DNA of 64,000 nt from Clostridia bacterium (GTDB lineage: Bacteria > Bacillota > Clostridia > Oscillospirales > CAG-272), in NCBI GenBank assembly GCA_017451485.1, contig JAFTOG010000042.1:1-64000 (forward strand), in the 5' to 3' direction. This document shows, in pieces, positions 1 through 8,737 of the stretch. The notes beneath the pieces were generated by a model. That model was not told the DNA's origin and did not search any database. It saw only the letters and a program-made list of their open reading frames with translations. A program made the translations under genes and the position numbers. The stretch's first letter is position 1, and the number at the start of each line of letters is the position of its first letter.

Positions 1-104
1 ATTTCCTCAATAGAGGTATCCTCTAAGGCAACGACAGGCATTGAAAAGGTAAACAGTATCACTGCCATTACCAATGACAAAATTCCTATTAATCTTTTCT
101 TCAT
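1..104 (-). CDS. Secreted protein, N-terminal fragment (cut by window edge)
   Basis: Only the first 34 codons are inside the window. They encode a classical Sec signal peptide: a KKR n-region, a hydrophobic stretch (IGILSLVMAVILF) and a probable cleavage site near PVVA-LE. A strong AGGAGG ribosome site lies 7 bases before the ATG. A promoter at 233-261 would give a leader of about 120 bases. The mature part is outside the window, so no function can be given. Confidence 0.7.
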   Translation of the reverse strand, partial: MKKRLIGILSLVMAVILFTFSMPVVALEDTSIEE

Positions 105-232
105 ATTTTTTCCTCCTACTTTTAGAAATATTTTGCTAATTACGGTTTATACATTCTTTTTGCATTGTTATCGCCTTGTGGTTTTTGCATTATTTACAAT
201 ATTCAGTAAATTACATTTAGTTCTTTTAGAAT

Positions 233-261
233 ATTTTACCATATTACGGTCACTTTGTCAA
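233..261 (-). promoter_or_regulatory. Sigma-70/A promoter of the left-edge secreted protein
   Basis: Reading the minus strand, TTGACA (256-261) and TAAAAT (233-238) are separated by exactly 17 bases. The predicted transcript starts near 226 and carries an unusually long leader before the ATG at 104. I see no known riboswitch in that leader. Confidence 0.75.
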
Positions 262-321
262 CAAGATATTTCCGACTGCTATTGCTCATCCTTTTATATG
301 GGATATGCACCCCAATAGAAA

Positions 322-361
322 AAGAAAGGAGAGAACAAATCGAAAACCGAAATGTCCTCTC
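322..361 (-). terminator. Terminator of the aromatic operon
   Basis: An 8-bp stem (354-361 with 329-336, one G-T wobble) is followed on the minus strand by a T-rich run opposite 318-328. It lies about 90 bases after the aroF stop codon and would close the operon. The rest of 105-451 holds only this hairpin and the promoter above; no gene is seen. Confidence 0.55.
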
Positions 362-451
362 TTATTTTGTTTGTTTACCAATATCATTGCCGTGCAAGGA
401 TAAGGTCTTTACTTCATCGGGATGAAGCTCAATGCTTCAACCTTGGATAAA

Positions 452-1480
452 TTATCTCATATCTGCAAGCTCGAGAATAAGCTTTTCTGTCTTTTCCCAA
501 CCGAGACATGGGTCGGTGATGGATTTACCGAAGATACACTCCTCTGCCTTCTGTGATCCATCCTCAAGATAGGATTCTATCATAAGTCCCTTTACAATCT
601 TGCGTATTTCGGGATTGATTGCTGTGCTGTGTACAATTTCCTTTGCTATACGGGGCTGCTCTGCCCATTTTTTGCCTGAGTTTGCGTGGTTTGTATCTAT
701 TACAACACCGGGATTTACAAGATTTGTCTTTCCGTAAAGCTCAACAAGGTGTACAAGGTCCTCGTAGTGGTAGTTGGGAAGGGACTGACCGTGCTTATTT
801 ACATATCCACGAAGGATAGCGTGAGTCATAGGATTACCCTTGCTCTGTACCTCCCATCCACGGTAAATAAAGGTATGCTTATGCTGACCTGCTGTAATAG
901 AGTTCATCATAACGGAAAGGTCTCCACTTGTAGGATTCTTCATTCCAACAGGGATATCAAGACCACTGGCAGTAAGTCTGTGGCTCTGGTTCTCAACAGA
1001 TCTTGCTCCAACCGCAACATAGGAAAGAAGGTCTGAGAGGTATCTGTGATTATCGGGATAAAGCATTTCATCAGCACAGGAGAAGCCTGTATCCTCAATT
1101 GCTCTCATATGAAGCTTACGAATTGCGATAAGACCCTTAAGCATATCGGGGTTCTCATTAGGGTCAGGCTGGTGAAGCATTCCCTTATATCCGTCTCCTG
1201 TTGTTCTTGGCTTGTTTGTATAAATTCTGGGGATTATTACTATTTTATCCTCAACCTGCTCCTGCACCTTGCGAAGTCTGGTGATGTATTCCATTACTGC
1301 ATCCTCACGGTCTGCTGAGCAAGGACCAATTACGAGAGCAAGCTTATCACTCTCACCTGTAAATATAGCCTGTATTTCCTTATCATTCTTTTCCTTAACT
1401 GCCAAAAGCTCATCGGAAATGGGGTACATCTCCTTTATTTCCTTAGGAGTGGGAAGCTTTCTTTTGAAATCCATATTCAT
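452..1480 (-). CDS. aroF: 3-deoxy-7-phosphoheptulonate (DAHP) synthase, class I
   Basis: Condenses phosphoenolpyruvate with erythrose 4-phosphate, the first step of the shikimate pathway. The 342-residue length and motifs fit the AroF/G/H family: GPCSADRED near residue 52, the PRTT substrate loop near 90, CADEMLYP near 136, GARSVENQSHR near 158, and metal-ligand regions IDTNHANSGKK near 261 and a late EDG. It is the last gene of the operon, 16 bases after tyrA, and has no fused chorismate-mutase or ACT domain. Which aromatic acid inhibits it cannot be told from sequence, so the letter F is nominal. Confidence 0.95.
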   Translation of the reverse strand: MNMDFKRKLPTPKEIKEMYPISDELLAVKEKNDKEIQAIFTGESDKLALVIGPCSADREDAVMEYITRLRKVQEQVEDKIVIIPRIYTNKPRTTGDGYKGMLHQPDPNENPDMLKGLIAIRKLHMRAIEDTGFSCADEMLYPDNHRYLSDLLSYVAVGARSVENQSHRLTASGLDIPVGMKNPTSGDLSVMMNSITAGQHKHTFIYRGWEVQSKGNPMTHAILRGYVNKHGQSLPNYHYEDLVHLVELYGKTNLVNPGVVIDTNHANSGKKWAEQPRIAKEIVHSTAINPEIRKIVKGLMIESYLEDGSQKAEECIFGKSITDPCLGWEKTEKLILELADMR

Positions 1481-1496
1481 AATAAATTACCTCGTT

Positions 1497-2354
1497 TTAC
1501 TTATCGAAAAATTTTCTTCTTTCTGTGGAAATACGCATCATTTCTCTCATTTTTTCCGTATCTCCATCTTTTATTGTGTTCATAAGCTCTGTGAATTTAT
1601 TGGAGAAGAGCTCCATCTGTGAAAGAAGCTCATCCCTGTTGAGCATAAACAGCTCACTCCACATTGCATCATTGATTTTAGCAATTCTTGTAAGGTCACG
1701 GAAGGAGTCTCCTGTGTAATCCACAAGATTTTTTGAATCCTTACAGCACATAAGTGCAACTGCTATACAGTGTGTAAGCTGTGATAGGAAGCCTATCATC
1801 TCATCGTGCTCCTCGGGACTCAGACATGTTACCGTCTTAAAGCCAAGCTCCTTGCCCAGCTCACGGCACATTTCAATTGCCTCAAAGGTGTTTTTATCGG
1901 TAGGAGTAACAATATAGTTGGCGTTCATAAAAATACGCTTATCGCTGTTTTCAATGCCGTAAACCTCTTTACCTGCCATTGGGTGAGCACCGATAAATTC
2001 AACGCCATCCTTAAGCATCGCCTGTATATCGTATACCACGCTACGCTTTACACCCGTTACATCCATCAGGATTGCTCCTCTCTTTATGCAATCCTGATTT
2101 TTCTCTATCCAAGACTTAAAAACCTCCGGATAGAGAGAAAAAACTATAATATCGAACTGAGATATATATTCCTTTGTTATCTCAGTTGTTCCATGAGCTA
2201 TAAATCCTCTTTCAAGTGCTAAATCTACGGTCTCCTGCCGTCTTGCGACAGCTCCAACCTCATAGCCCTTATCAGTAAGTGCCTCTGCATAGCTACCTCC
2301 GATAAGGCCTAAGCCCACAATTAAAATTTTACTGTCCTTAGTCAGTCTTTTCAT
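1497..2354 (-). CDS. tyrA: Prephenate dehydrogenase
   Basis: Oxidatively decarboxylates prephenate to 4-hydroxyphenylpyruvate for tyrosine synthesis. The Rossmann nucleotide-binding loop VGLGLIGGSYAEAL is near residue 13, followed by GAHPMAGKE near 122 and the helical half containing FLSQLTHCIA near 188. At 285 residues it is the short form without a C-terminal ACT domain, so tyrosine feedback through ACT is not expected. Its start lies inside the end of aroA (17-base overlap), which suggests translational coupling. Confidence 0.93.
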   Translation of the reverse strand: MKRLTKDSKILIVGLGLIGGSYAEALTDKGYEVGAVARRQETVDLALERGFIAHGTTEITKEYISQFDIIVFSLYPEVFKSWIEKNQDCIKRGAILMDVTGVKRSVVYDIQAMLKDGVEFIGAHPMAGKEVYGIENSDKRIFMNANYIVTPTDKNTFEAIEMCRELGKELGFKTVTCLSPEEHDEMIGFLSQLTHCIAVALMCCKDSKNLVDYTGDSFRDLTRIAKINDAMWSELFMLNRDELLSQMELFSNKFTELMNTIKDGDTEKMREMMRISTERRKFFDK

Positions 2355-3555
2355 AATTTACCTCTACACCGAGAGTACCCACAGCCTCAAAAAAGTCCGG
2401 ATAGCTTTTTGATACTGCCTCAGCCCCCTCTATCTCTGCTCCCGTAAGAGTAGAAATAACAGAAAGTGCCATTACTATTCTGTGGTCACCGTGCCCGTAC
2501 AATGGCTCACTCGGTGCTTTTAATTCCTTTGATGAAATGATGTGTACGGAATTATCGTATATCCGTACATCTATGCCGAATTTGGAGAGCTCTTTTTTCA
2601 TAGTCTCGCATCTGTCACTTTCCTTTATTCGGAGTCTTGCTGTACCGTTTATCACAGCTCCGTGCTTAACACCTGCAATAGCAAAAAGCAGTGGACCAAG
2701 ATCGGGACAGTTTGAAATATCAAGAGAGGGTGCTCCCTCACCTAATGCCTTAAGCATAGGAATATACGCCTTATCCCCTTGATAGCTATGGGGATTAAGC
2801 CCCAAAACAGACACTTCCCCACCCAAAATGTTAAAGGCGTCTAAAAATGCACTGTTGGAATAGTCTCCCTCGACTCTTAAATTATTCGGCTTATATATTT
2901 GATTACCCTTTATGAAAAAGGTATTTTTTTCTGTTTCCTTAATCTCTACACCAAACCTCTGTAGAGCATCAATTGTAATATCAACATAGGGTCTGCTCTC
3001 AAGCTCTGTTGTTACCTTGATAACGCTGTCTCCGTCAAGCAGCGGTAGGGCGAACATAAGTCCACTTATAAACTGACTGCTGATATTACCCTTAACCTTG
3101 AATTCTCCACTTTTCAATTTACCCTTGAGGGTAAGGTATCGGTCATCATATTCGAGAATTATATTCTGTTCTCTGCATATATCCTCATATACGCTAAAGC
3201 CCCTTGACATAAGTCTCTCGCTACCGTTAAATTTAATTTTACCTCCAAAAGCAAGGGCGATTGGAATAAAAAATCTTATAGTGCTTCCACTCTCACGGCA
3301 GAAAAATTCCTTACCGTCTGCAAAAAATTCAGTCACATCACTGAATTTTACTGTTCTACCGTCCCTTATGTATTTTCCACCGAGGGCAGAAATACAGTCA
3401 AGAGTGGCACCCATATCCTCGCTGTCGGAAATACCGTCAATCACAAGCGACTTACCTGTTAAGGCTCCACATATAAGGAGTCTGTGAGCATAGCTTTTTG
3501 ATGGGGGAGCATATATCTCACCCTTAGCTATACTCTTACCTATCTTTACTTTCAT
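2338..3555 (-). CDS. aroA: 5-enolpyruvylshikimate-3-phosphate (EPSP) synthase
   Basis: Transfers enolpyruvyl from PEP to shikimate 3-phosphate. Family landmarks are PPSKSYAHRLLICGAL near residue 17, the PEP-site segment CRESGSTIRFF near 85 and RIKESDRCE near 309. The 405 residues are slightly short of the usual ~430 but both inside-out alpha/beta domains are represented. The loop is not the LAGNAGTA type of plant and enterobacterial enzymes, so it looks like a class II type; this is inferred from the loop only. It sits 11 bases after aroQ. Confidence 0.94.
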   Translation of the reverse strand: MKVKIGKSIAKGEIYAPPSKSYAHRLLICGALTGKSLVIDGISDSEDMGATLDCISALGGKYIRDGRTVKFSDVTEFFADGKEFFCRESGSTIRFFIPIALAFGGKIKFNGSERLMSRGFSVYEDICREQNIILEYDDRYLTLKGKLKSGEFKVKGNISSQFISGLMFALPLLDGDSVIKVTTELESRPYVDITIDALQRFGVEIKETEKNTFFIKGNQIYKPNNLRVEGDYSNSAFLDAFNILGGEVSVLGLNPHSYQGDKAYIPMLKALGEGAPSLDISNCPDLGPLLFAIAGVKHGAVINGTARLRIKESDRCETMKKELSKFGIDVRIYDNSVHIISSKELKAPSEPLYGHGDHRIVMALSVISTLTGAEIEGAEAVSKSYPDFFEAVGTLGVEVNYEKTD

Positions 3556-3566
3556 CTTTTTGTCCT

Positions 3567-4007
3567 TTATTTATCCTTCAAATGCTCAATAAGAATATCC
3601 ATTGCCTTAGTGTAGCTGTCAAAGCCCAAGCCACACACCATATCTATAGCTGCCTGTCTTATGTAGCTTACCCTTCTGAACTCATCACGGGAGTTAACAT
3701 CGGAAAGGTGCACCTCCACTGTGGGAATGGATACTGCCTTTACTGCGTCAAGTATTGCAACGCTTGTATGGGTATAGGCTGCGGGATTGAATATTATGCC
3801 GTCTATTTTATCATAATACGCCCTCTGGATAGCATCTACCAAGGCACCCTCGCAATTAGACTGATAAAAGGTTACCTCCACGCCTCTTGTAAGAGCATAA
3901 TCGGTTATCACCTGCACAAGGTCATCATATGTACTTTTACCGTATATATCCGGCTCTCTTATTCCGAGAAAATTTATATTCGGTCCGTTTAGCACAAGAA
4001 ACTTCAT
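3567..4007 (-). CDS. aroQ: 3-dehydroquinate dehydratase, type II
   Basis: Dehydrates 3-dehydroquinate to 3-dehydroshikimate. At 146 residues it has the type II dodecameric fold signatures: NGPNINFLGIREPDIYG at the N-terminus (the Tyr and Arg of the active-site lid), NPAAYTHTSVAI near residue 75 and EVHLSDVNSRDEFRR near 98. The ATG overlaps the stop of aroE/aroK by 4 bases (ATGA). No type I (aroD) homologue is present in the operon. Confidence 0.95.
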   Translation of the reverse strand: MKFLVLNGPNINFLGIREPDIYGKSTYDDLVQVITDYALTRGVEVTFYQSNCEGALVDAIQRAYYDKIDGIIFNPAAYTHTSVAILDAVKAVSIPTVEVHLSDVNSRDEFRRVSYIRQAAIDMVCGLGFDSYTKAMDILIEHLKDK

Positions 4008-5242
4008 TTATAAAACTCCTCTTTAATCATATTGCCGACTTCCTCTACCGTACCGTCTGCCATAATCTCCACATCTGCACTCTTTATGTATTTATCATAC
4101 CTTTCCTCAAATCTCTTCTTAAGTGCTGAAATATCGGAGGAAAGAGGACGGGATTCTGTAGGAATAAGAAGGTCTAATGAACGGTTTAGAAAATATACTC
4201 TGCTGTTCTGCTTTAAGCATCTAACATTTTCAGGACGGAGTATTGCACCTCCACCTGTGGAAATGATAAGTCCGTTCTTCTTCGATACCTCCTCTATAAC
4301 CTGTGTCTCCACATCACGGAAGGCTCCCTCTCCGTGCTCTTTGAAATATGTGGGGATATCTGTACCGATAATCTTAATTATCTCGTCATCTGTGTCGATA
4401 AATTCCTTACCTGTAAGCTTGGCAAGGTACTTACCTACCGTAGTCTTTCCGGAGCTTGGCATACCTATAAGTGCTATATTTTCCTTTTGCTTAAGAATAT
4501 CCTTAAATACGCTGTCCTGTATCTCGGGGGCGTATTTTTTACCTGTGAAGAACTCCGAGGCATATACAGCCTGGGACACAAGCATATAGAGTCCACTCTC
4601 GGCAGGGATACCCTTTTCCTTAGCGTCAAGAACTATATTTGTACGAAGGGGGTTATATACTACATCTATAAGACCCATAAGCTTGGGAAAATTTGTAATA
4701 TCTATGATTTTTCCTTCGTTTTTTGGGAACATACCCACAGGGGTAGTATTGAGAATAAAGTCTGCGTCGGAGTGTAATTTAACCACATCCCCGTACAAAA
4801 CATCGGGATTCTCAAACTCTCTGCCTACATGTATGATTTCCTTGGCACCTAAATCGGCAAGAACGCAGTGACCAGTCTTGGCGGTGCCTCCGTTACCCAT
4901 AATAAGTGCCTTTTTGCCGGAAAGGTCTATGCCGTTTCTTAAAATGAGTGCCTTCATTCCCATATAATCGGTATTGTATCCATAGAGCTTACCGTCCTTA
5001 TTAACTACCGTGTTGACAGCTCCTATTCTCTTTGCCTTGTCGGATATGGAATAAAGGTAAGGTATCGCCTTTTCCTTATAGGGAATTGTAACATTTATAC
5101 CGTTAAATTCGGCTTCGGTAAGAAGATCTCCCAGTTTATCCGGCTCTACCTCGCATATATCGTACTTATAATCTGCTATTTTCTCGTGTATTTCCTTGGA
5201 GAAGCTGTGTTTAAGATGCTCTCCTATTACACCGTATTTCAT
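4004..5242 (-). CDS. aroE/aroK: Fused shikimate dehydrogenase-shikimate kinase
   Basis: One chain of 412 residues carries two consecutive pathway enzymes. Residues 1 to about 250 are shikimate dehydrogenase (HSFSKEIHE shikimate site, NVTIPYKEKA with the catalytic Lys, GNGGTAKT nucleotide loop). Residues about 255-412 are shikimate kinase (P-loop GMPSSGKTTVG, FIDTDDEI, STGGGAIL, late ESRPL lid region). The join has no frameshift or internal stop. The product can thus convert 3-dehydroshikimate to shikimate 3-phosphate. The gene lies 2 bases after aroC. AroE and AroK are usually separate genes, so the fusion is a lineage feature. Confidence 0.93.
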   Translation of the reverse strand: MKYGVIGEHLKHSFSKEIHEKIADYKYDICEVEPDKLGDLLTEAEFNGINVTIPYKEKAIPYLYSISDKAKRIGAVNTVVNKDGKLYGYNTDYMGMKALILRNGIDLSGKKALIMGNGGTAKTGHCVLADLGAKEIIHVGREFENPDVLYGDVVKLHSDADFILNTTPVGMFPKNEGKIIDITNFPKLMGLIDVVYNPLRTNIVLDAKEKGIPAESGLYMLVSQAVYASEFFTGKKYAPEIQDSVFKDILKQKENIALIGMPSSGKTTVGKYLAKLTGKEFIDTDDEIIKIIGTDIPTYFKEHGEGAFRDVETQVIEEVSKKNGLIISTGGGAILRPENVRCLKQNSRVYFLNRSLDLLIPTESRPLSSDISALKKRFEERYDKYIKSADVEIMADGTVEEVGNMIKEEFYK

Positions 5243-5244
5243 AT

Positions 5245-6339
5245 TTATTTACCTCTTGTAAAAATGTCTGTACCAAATCTTTGTGCTATCATATCGCATA
5301 TGCATATAGCACTTATGCTGTCCACCACGGCACAGGCTCTGCGTATTATAGCAGGGTCGTGTCTGCCCTCTATAACGAGAGAGGAATTTTTCCCGTTGAA
5401 CAGGTCAACAGTATTTTGCTCCTTGGAAATTGAAGGTGTGGGCTTTACGGCGAGATTAAAAACAATTGGCATACCGTTTGTAATACCGCCGTTTATACCA
5501 CCGTTATTGTTCGTTTTAGTTATTACCTGTCCGTCCTCATAGGCGAAGCTATCATTAGCCTCCGAGCCACGCATATCTGCCATGGCAAAGCCGGCACCAA
5601 ACTCAATACCCTTAACTCCACCGATACCGAACAGTGCGTGGGAAAGTATGCTCTCCACACTGTCAAACCAAGGCTCCCCCACTCCTGCGGGAACGCCGAT
5701 AATAGCAGTCTGCAGTACGCCACCTATGCTGTCTCTCTCACTCTTTGCCTTGAGTATTTCCTCTGTCATACGGGACTCCGTGTCGCCAAGAACAGGAAAG
5801 CTCTTACAACGTAGTGCAGAAATATCAGCATCGTAATTATCAAAATTTCTATCGTATACTCCACCGCATTTAAGAATATGTGTTCCTATTTTTATACCCA
5901 TATTATTAAGTGCCATCTGGCAGATTGCACCTGCTACCACAAGGGGGGCTGTTATTCTGCCCGAGAAATGTCCTCCTCCACGGTAATCCTCGTATCCGTG
6001 ATACTTCATCCTTGCTGAATAATCGGCGTGGGAGGGTCTGGGAGTATCCTTTATTTTGGAGTAATCCTTACTCCTTGTATCTGTGTTTGGGATTATAATA
6101 GCTATGGGTGTGCCTGTAGTTTTGCCGTTAAACACACCGCTTACTATTTTATATTCATCCTTTTCCTGTCTTGCTGTATCTACTCCGGAGGATGGACGGC
6201 GACGGGAAAGCTGTAAATCTATATATTCGTAATCAACGGATATTCCGGGGGCAATGCCGTCTATTACAGCACCGATGGCTTCTCCATGGCTTTCACCAAA
6301 TACTGTTACATTGACGGAAACGCCAAATGAATTTTTCAT
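5245..6339 (-). CDS. aroC: Chorismate synthase
   Basis: Makes chorismate from EPSP with reduced FMN as cofactor. Of 364 residues, the diagnostic stretches are FGESHGEAIGAVIDG at the start, RRRPSSGVDTARQEKD near 46, RPSHADYSARMKYHGYEDYRGGGHFSGR between about 103 and 130 (flavin and substrate site), and the C-terminal RHDPAIIRRA. Start overlaps the aroB stop by 4 bases. No flavin reductase domain is fused, so it needs a separate FMN reductant. Confidence 0.96.
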   Translation of the reverse strand: MKNSFGVSVNVTVFGESHGEAIGAVIDGIAPGISVDYEYIDLQLSRRRPSSGVDTARQEKDEYKIVSGVFNGKTTGTPIAIIIPNTDTRSKDYSKIKDTPRPSHADYSARMKYHGYEDYRGGGHFSGRITAPLVVAGAICQMALNNMGIKIGTHILKCGGVYDRNFDNYDADISALRCKSFPVLGDTESRMTEEILKAKSERDSIGGVLQTAIIGVPAGVGEPWFDSVESILSHALFGIGGVKGIEFGAGFAMADMRGSEANDSFAYEDGQVITKTNNNGGINGGITNGMPIVFNLAVKPTPSISKEQNTVDLFNGKNSSLVIEGRHDPAIIRRACAVVDSISAICICDMIAQRFGTDIFTRGK

Positions 6340-7352
6340 TTTATTATTCCTCCGTCTATATATTCCTTCATAGACTGTGCCTTGATTTTTTTAACCTCAA
6401 AGCTTCCTATACTGTTACAAAGCACCACATTGATTTCATCTCCGTCCATTTTCTTATCATGGAGAATGTAGGATATGAGGTCACTGCTGTCTGCCTGTAC
6501 GGAAACGGGTAAATTATACTTTTTAAGCACCTTGACAATTCTCTTTGCCACCTCGGGGGATGACATAGGTATCATACCGAGACCCACACATTCGCCGTGA
6601 AGAAGGTCTCCTAAGTTAGTGTTGCTCTCAATGGCATGTCCTACAGTATGACCGAAATTGAGCACTCTGCGTAGGCCCTTTTCCTTAGGGTCCTTTTCAA
6701 CCACATCACGCTTGATTTTAAGTGAGCTTTCAATTATTTTGTCGGCATCTCCTTCAAAATCGTCTGTATTTTCAAGAAGCTCAAACAGGTCCTTATCAAA
6801 GGTAGCTGCCATTTTAATGCTTTCTGCAATGCCTGAGCTTAGCTGTCGCTTATCAAGGGTCCTTAGCACATTGGGGTCAATAACCACACATTTAGGCTGA
6901 TAAAATGCACCGACAATATTCTTTACACCCATAAAATCTATGGCAACCTTTCCACCTATGGATGAGTCCACTTGGGATAAAAATGTTGTGGGAATATTAT
7001 AAAAATCAATACCTCTCATAAAGCTGGATGCGACGAAGCCTGCAAGGTCTCCACATACTCCACCTCCAACAGCAACAACGCAGTCAGTACGGGTAAAGCC
7101 CTTTTTGACAAGGACGGAAAGAAGTGCCCTGTAATTATCAAAGCTTTTACTTGCCTCACCCTGCTCTATACTGACTGTATAGCCATCCTTACATTGAGCC
7201 AGAACAGCCTGTGCATACTCTGCGGGAACACCGGAATCGGTTATTATAAGGACCCGTCTGTTCAGGTTAAGATATTCATTTAAATTATTTAATGCACCAC
7301 GCAAAAGAACTATGTCATAGCTCATTTCACCAAGGCTAACGGGTATTATCAT
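6336..7352 (-). CDS. aroB: 3-dehydroquinate synthase
   Basis: Cyclises DAHP to 3-dehydroquinate with NAD and a divalent metal. The 338-residue protein has the nucleotide segment EASKSFDNY near residue 63, GGGVCGDLAGFVASSFMRG near 97, the DSSIGGK loop near 129, and metal ligands in GHTVGHAIE near 234 and HGECVGLGM near 249. It follows pheA by 14 bases. Confidence 0.95.
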   Translation of the reverse strand: MIIPVSLGEMSYDIVLLRGALNNLNEYLNLNRRVLIITDSGVPAEYAQAVLAQCKDGYTVSIEQGEASKSFDNYRALLSVLVKKGFTRTDCVVAVGGGVCGDLAGFVASSFMRGIDFYNIPTTFLSQVDSSIGGKVAIDFMGVKNIVGAFYQPKCVVIDPNVLRTLDKRQLSSGIAESIKMAATFDKDLFELLENTDDFEGDADKIIESSLKIKRDVVEKDPKEKGLRRVLNFGHTVGHAIESNTNLGDLLHGECVGLGMIPMSSPEVAKRIVKVLKKYNLPVSVQADSSDLISYILHDKKMDGDEINVVLCNSIGSFEVKKIKAQSMKEYIDGGIIK

Positions 7353-7366
7353 AAATACGCCTCCGA

Positions 7367-8458
7367 TTATTTTGAATAGAATACTCCTGCAAGCTTAAGC
7401 TTATCGCAGGTTGCCGAAAGCTGACGAAGCATATCCTTACCGTCCTGAGAATTGATATTTCCTTCAGCCTCTACAAAGAAATAATAGCTCCACATAAGCT
7501 CCTTCATAGGACGGGAACGGAGATTTCTCATATTGAATCCGTGAGCTCCGATAATATCAAGGGTTTTTGCAAGGGCACCTGCTTCATTTCTTACGGTAAA
7601 CACGAGAATAAAGCTCTGGTTCATTTTACCCAGTCCCTTAGGCAGGCTGTGCTGTGCTCTCGAAAAGGATGCAAACCTTGTTGTATTTGTTTTACTTGTA
7701 TGTATCTTACTTGCTAATATTTTAAGTCCGAATATACCTGCTGTTTCATCGGATGCAACAGCGGCAACGGTTACATCACCAAGCTCCTTAACATATTTAG
7801 CTGCAAGGGCAGTATTTGGATATACCTGTGTCCGGTATCCCCTTGCCTTGATATATTCTGCACACTGAGACAATGCCTGCTCGTGGCTGACAACCGTGCG
7901 TATGCTATCAAGACTGGCACCGTCACATGCAATAAGATTATGCTCAATGCCTATATCTACCACCTGATTTACATACAGGCTGCCGGAAAACAGTAAATCC
8001 ATTACTGTACCTACATCTCCCGCAAAGCTATTTTCTATGGGAAGAACAACAGTATCAGCCAAGCCATTTTCAACAGCACTGTAAGCCTCTTCAAAATTCG
8101 GATAAGAAATCAGCTCAGCCTCCGGAAACATTCTTCTTGCCGCAATGTAAGCAAAGGCTCCGGGAACTCCACTGTACGCAACTCTCATTCCATAATTGAG
8201 ACGAGACTGGTAATCCCTTGAAATAGCCATAGTTTCCTTAAGAAAACGAACATAATATTCTCTTATTACCGTATCATGAATATACTCGGCATTTCTTGAT
8301 ATAAGCTCTTTCTCTCTGGAGGTATCAAGAATTGACAAACCGTGTTCCTTTTTATATTTTGCAACCAGCTCTGCCGCCTGCATTCTTTTTTCAAAAAGCT
8401 CCGCTATTTTAGCATCGGTCTCGCTGATCATTTTTCTTGCAACTTCAAGCTCGTTCAT
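7367..8458 (-). CDS. pheA: Bifunctional chorismate mutase/prephenate dehydratase
   Basis: Converts chorismate to prephenate and then phenylpyruvate for phenylalanine. With the chosen start the product is 363 residues: AroQ-type chorismate mutase helix bundle (about 1-85), prephenate dehydratase (about 95-270, starting VAYSGVPGAFAYIAA, with TTRFASFSR), and a C-terminal ACT domain (GALAKTLDIIGAHGF ... SRPMKELMWSYYFFVE). The usual Phe-binding ESRP reads RSRP here. The start is set at 8458 because AAGGAGAAGT directly precedes that ATG; an in-frame ATG at 8491 has no such site and lies close to the transcript start. First gene of the operon. Confidence 0.93.
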   Translation of the reverse strand: MNELEVARKMISETDAKIAELFEKRMQAAELVAKYKKEHGLSILDTSREKELISRNAEYIHDTVIREYYVRFLKETMAISRDYQSRLNYGMRVAYSGVPGAFAYIAARRMFPEAELISYPNFEEAYSAVENGLADTVVLPIENSFAGDVGTVMDLLFSGSLYVNQVVDIGIEHNLIACDGASLDSIRTVVSHEQALSQCAEYIKARGYRTQVYPNTALAAKYVKELGDVTVAAVASDETAGIFGLKILASKIHTSKTNTTRFASFSRAQHSLPKGLGKMNQSFILVFTVRNEAGALAKTLDIIGAHGFNMRNLRSRPMKELMWSYYFFVEAEGNINSQDGKDMLRQLSATCDKLKLAGVFYSK

Positions 8459-8516
8459 ACTTCTCCTTAGAATATACACAGGTGTACACACGCCCGTAAA
8501 ATAAAATAATATTTAT

Positions 8517-8545
8517 ATTATAAACCTCTCAAAAACGAATGTCAA
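8517..8545 (-). promoter_or_regulatory. Consensus promoter of the aromatic operon
   Basis: TTGACA (8540-8545) and TATAAT (8517-8522) on the minus strand are separated by exactly 17 bases: a perfect consensus. Transcription should start near 8510, giving a leader of only about 50 bases. That leaves no room for a T-box or a peptide attenuator, so control, if any, would be by a repressor or by enzyme feedback. Confidence 0.85.
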
Positions 8546-8650
8546 TAGAACTGTGAAAAATAAACAAATTTTTAGGAATTTTTATTCAAATAATGAATAA
8601 AACGTCGTAATATTCATTTTCATATGCAAAACGATTAATGTTCAAAAGCA

Positions 8651-8690
8651 AAAAGAGCTATCCCGGAGGAATACTCCGAATAGCTCTTTT
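8651..8690 (-). terminator. Terminator downstream of ftsH
   Basis: An 11-bp stem (8651-8661 with 8680-8690) is topped by an inner 5-bp stem (8664-8668 with 8674-8678). It has A and T tails on both sides and so could act in both directions. It closes the tilS-hpt-ftsH unit. Confidence 0.8.
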
Positions 8691-8737
8691 ACTAATTTTA
8701 ACAGTTTTTGTGGGATGGAGTGTCTGTATTTGATATT

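Noticed and set aside
8459..8516. T-box or attenuator before the aromatic operon
   Set aside because: The leader is only about 50 bases and lacks specifier loop, T-box sequence and leader peptide.
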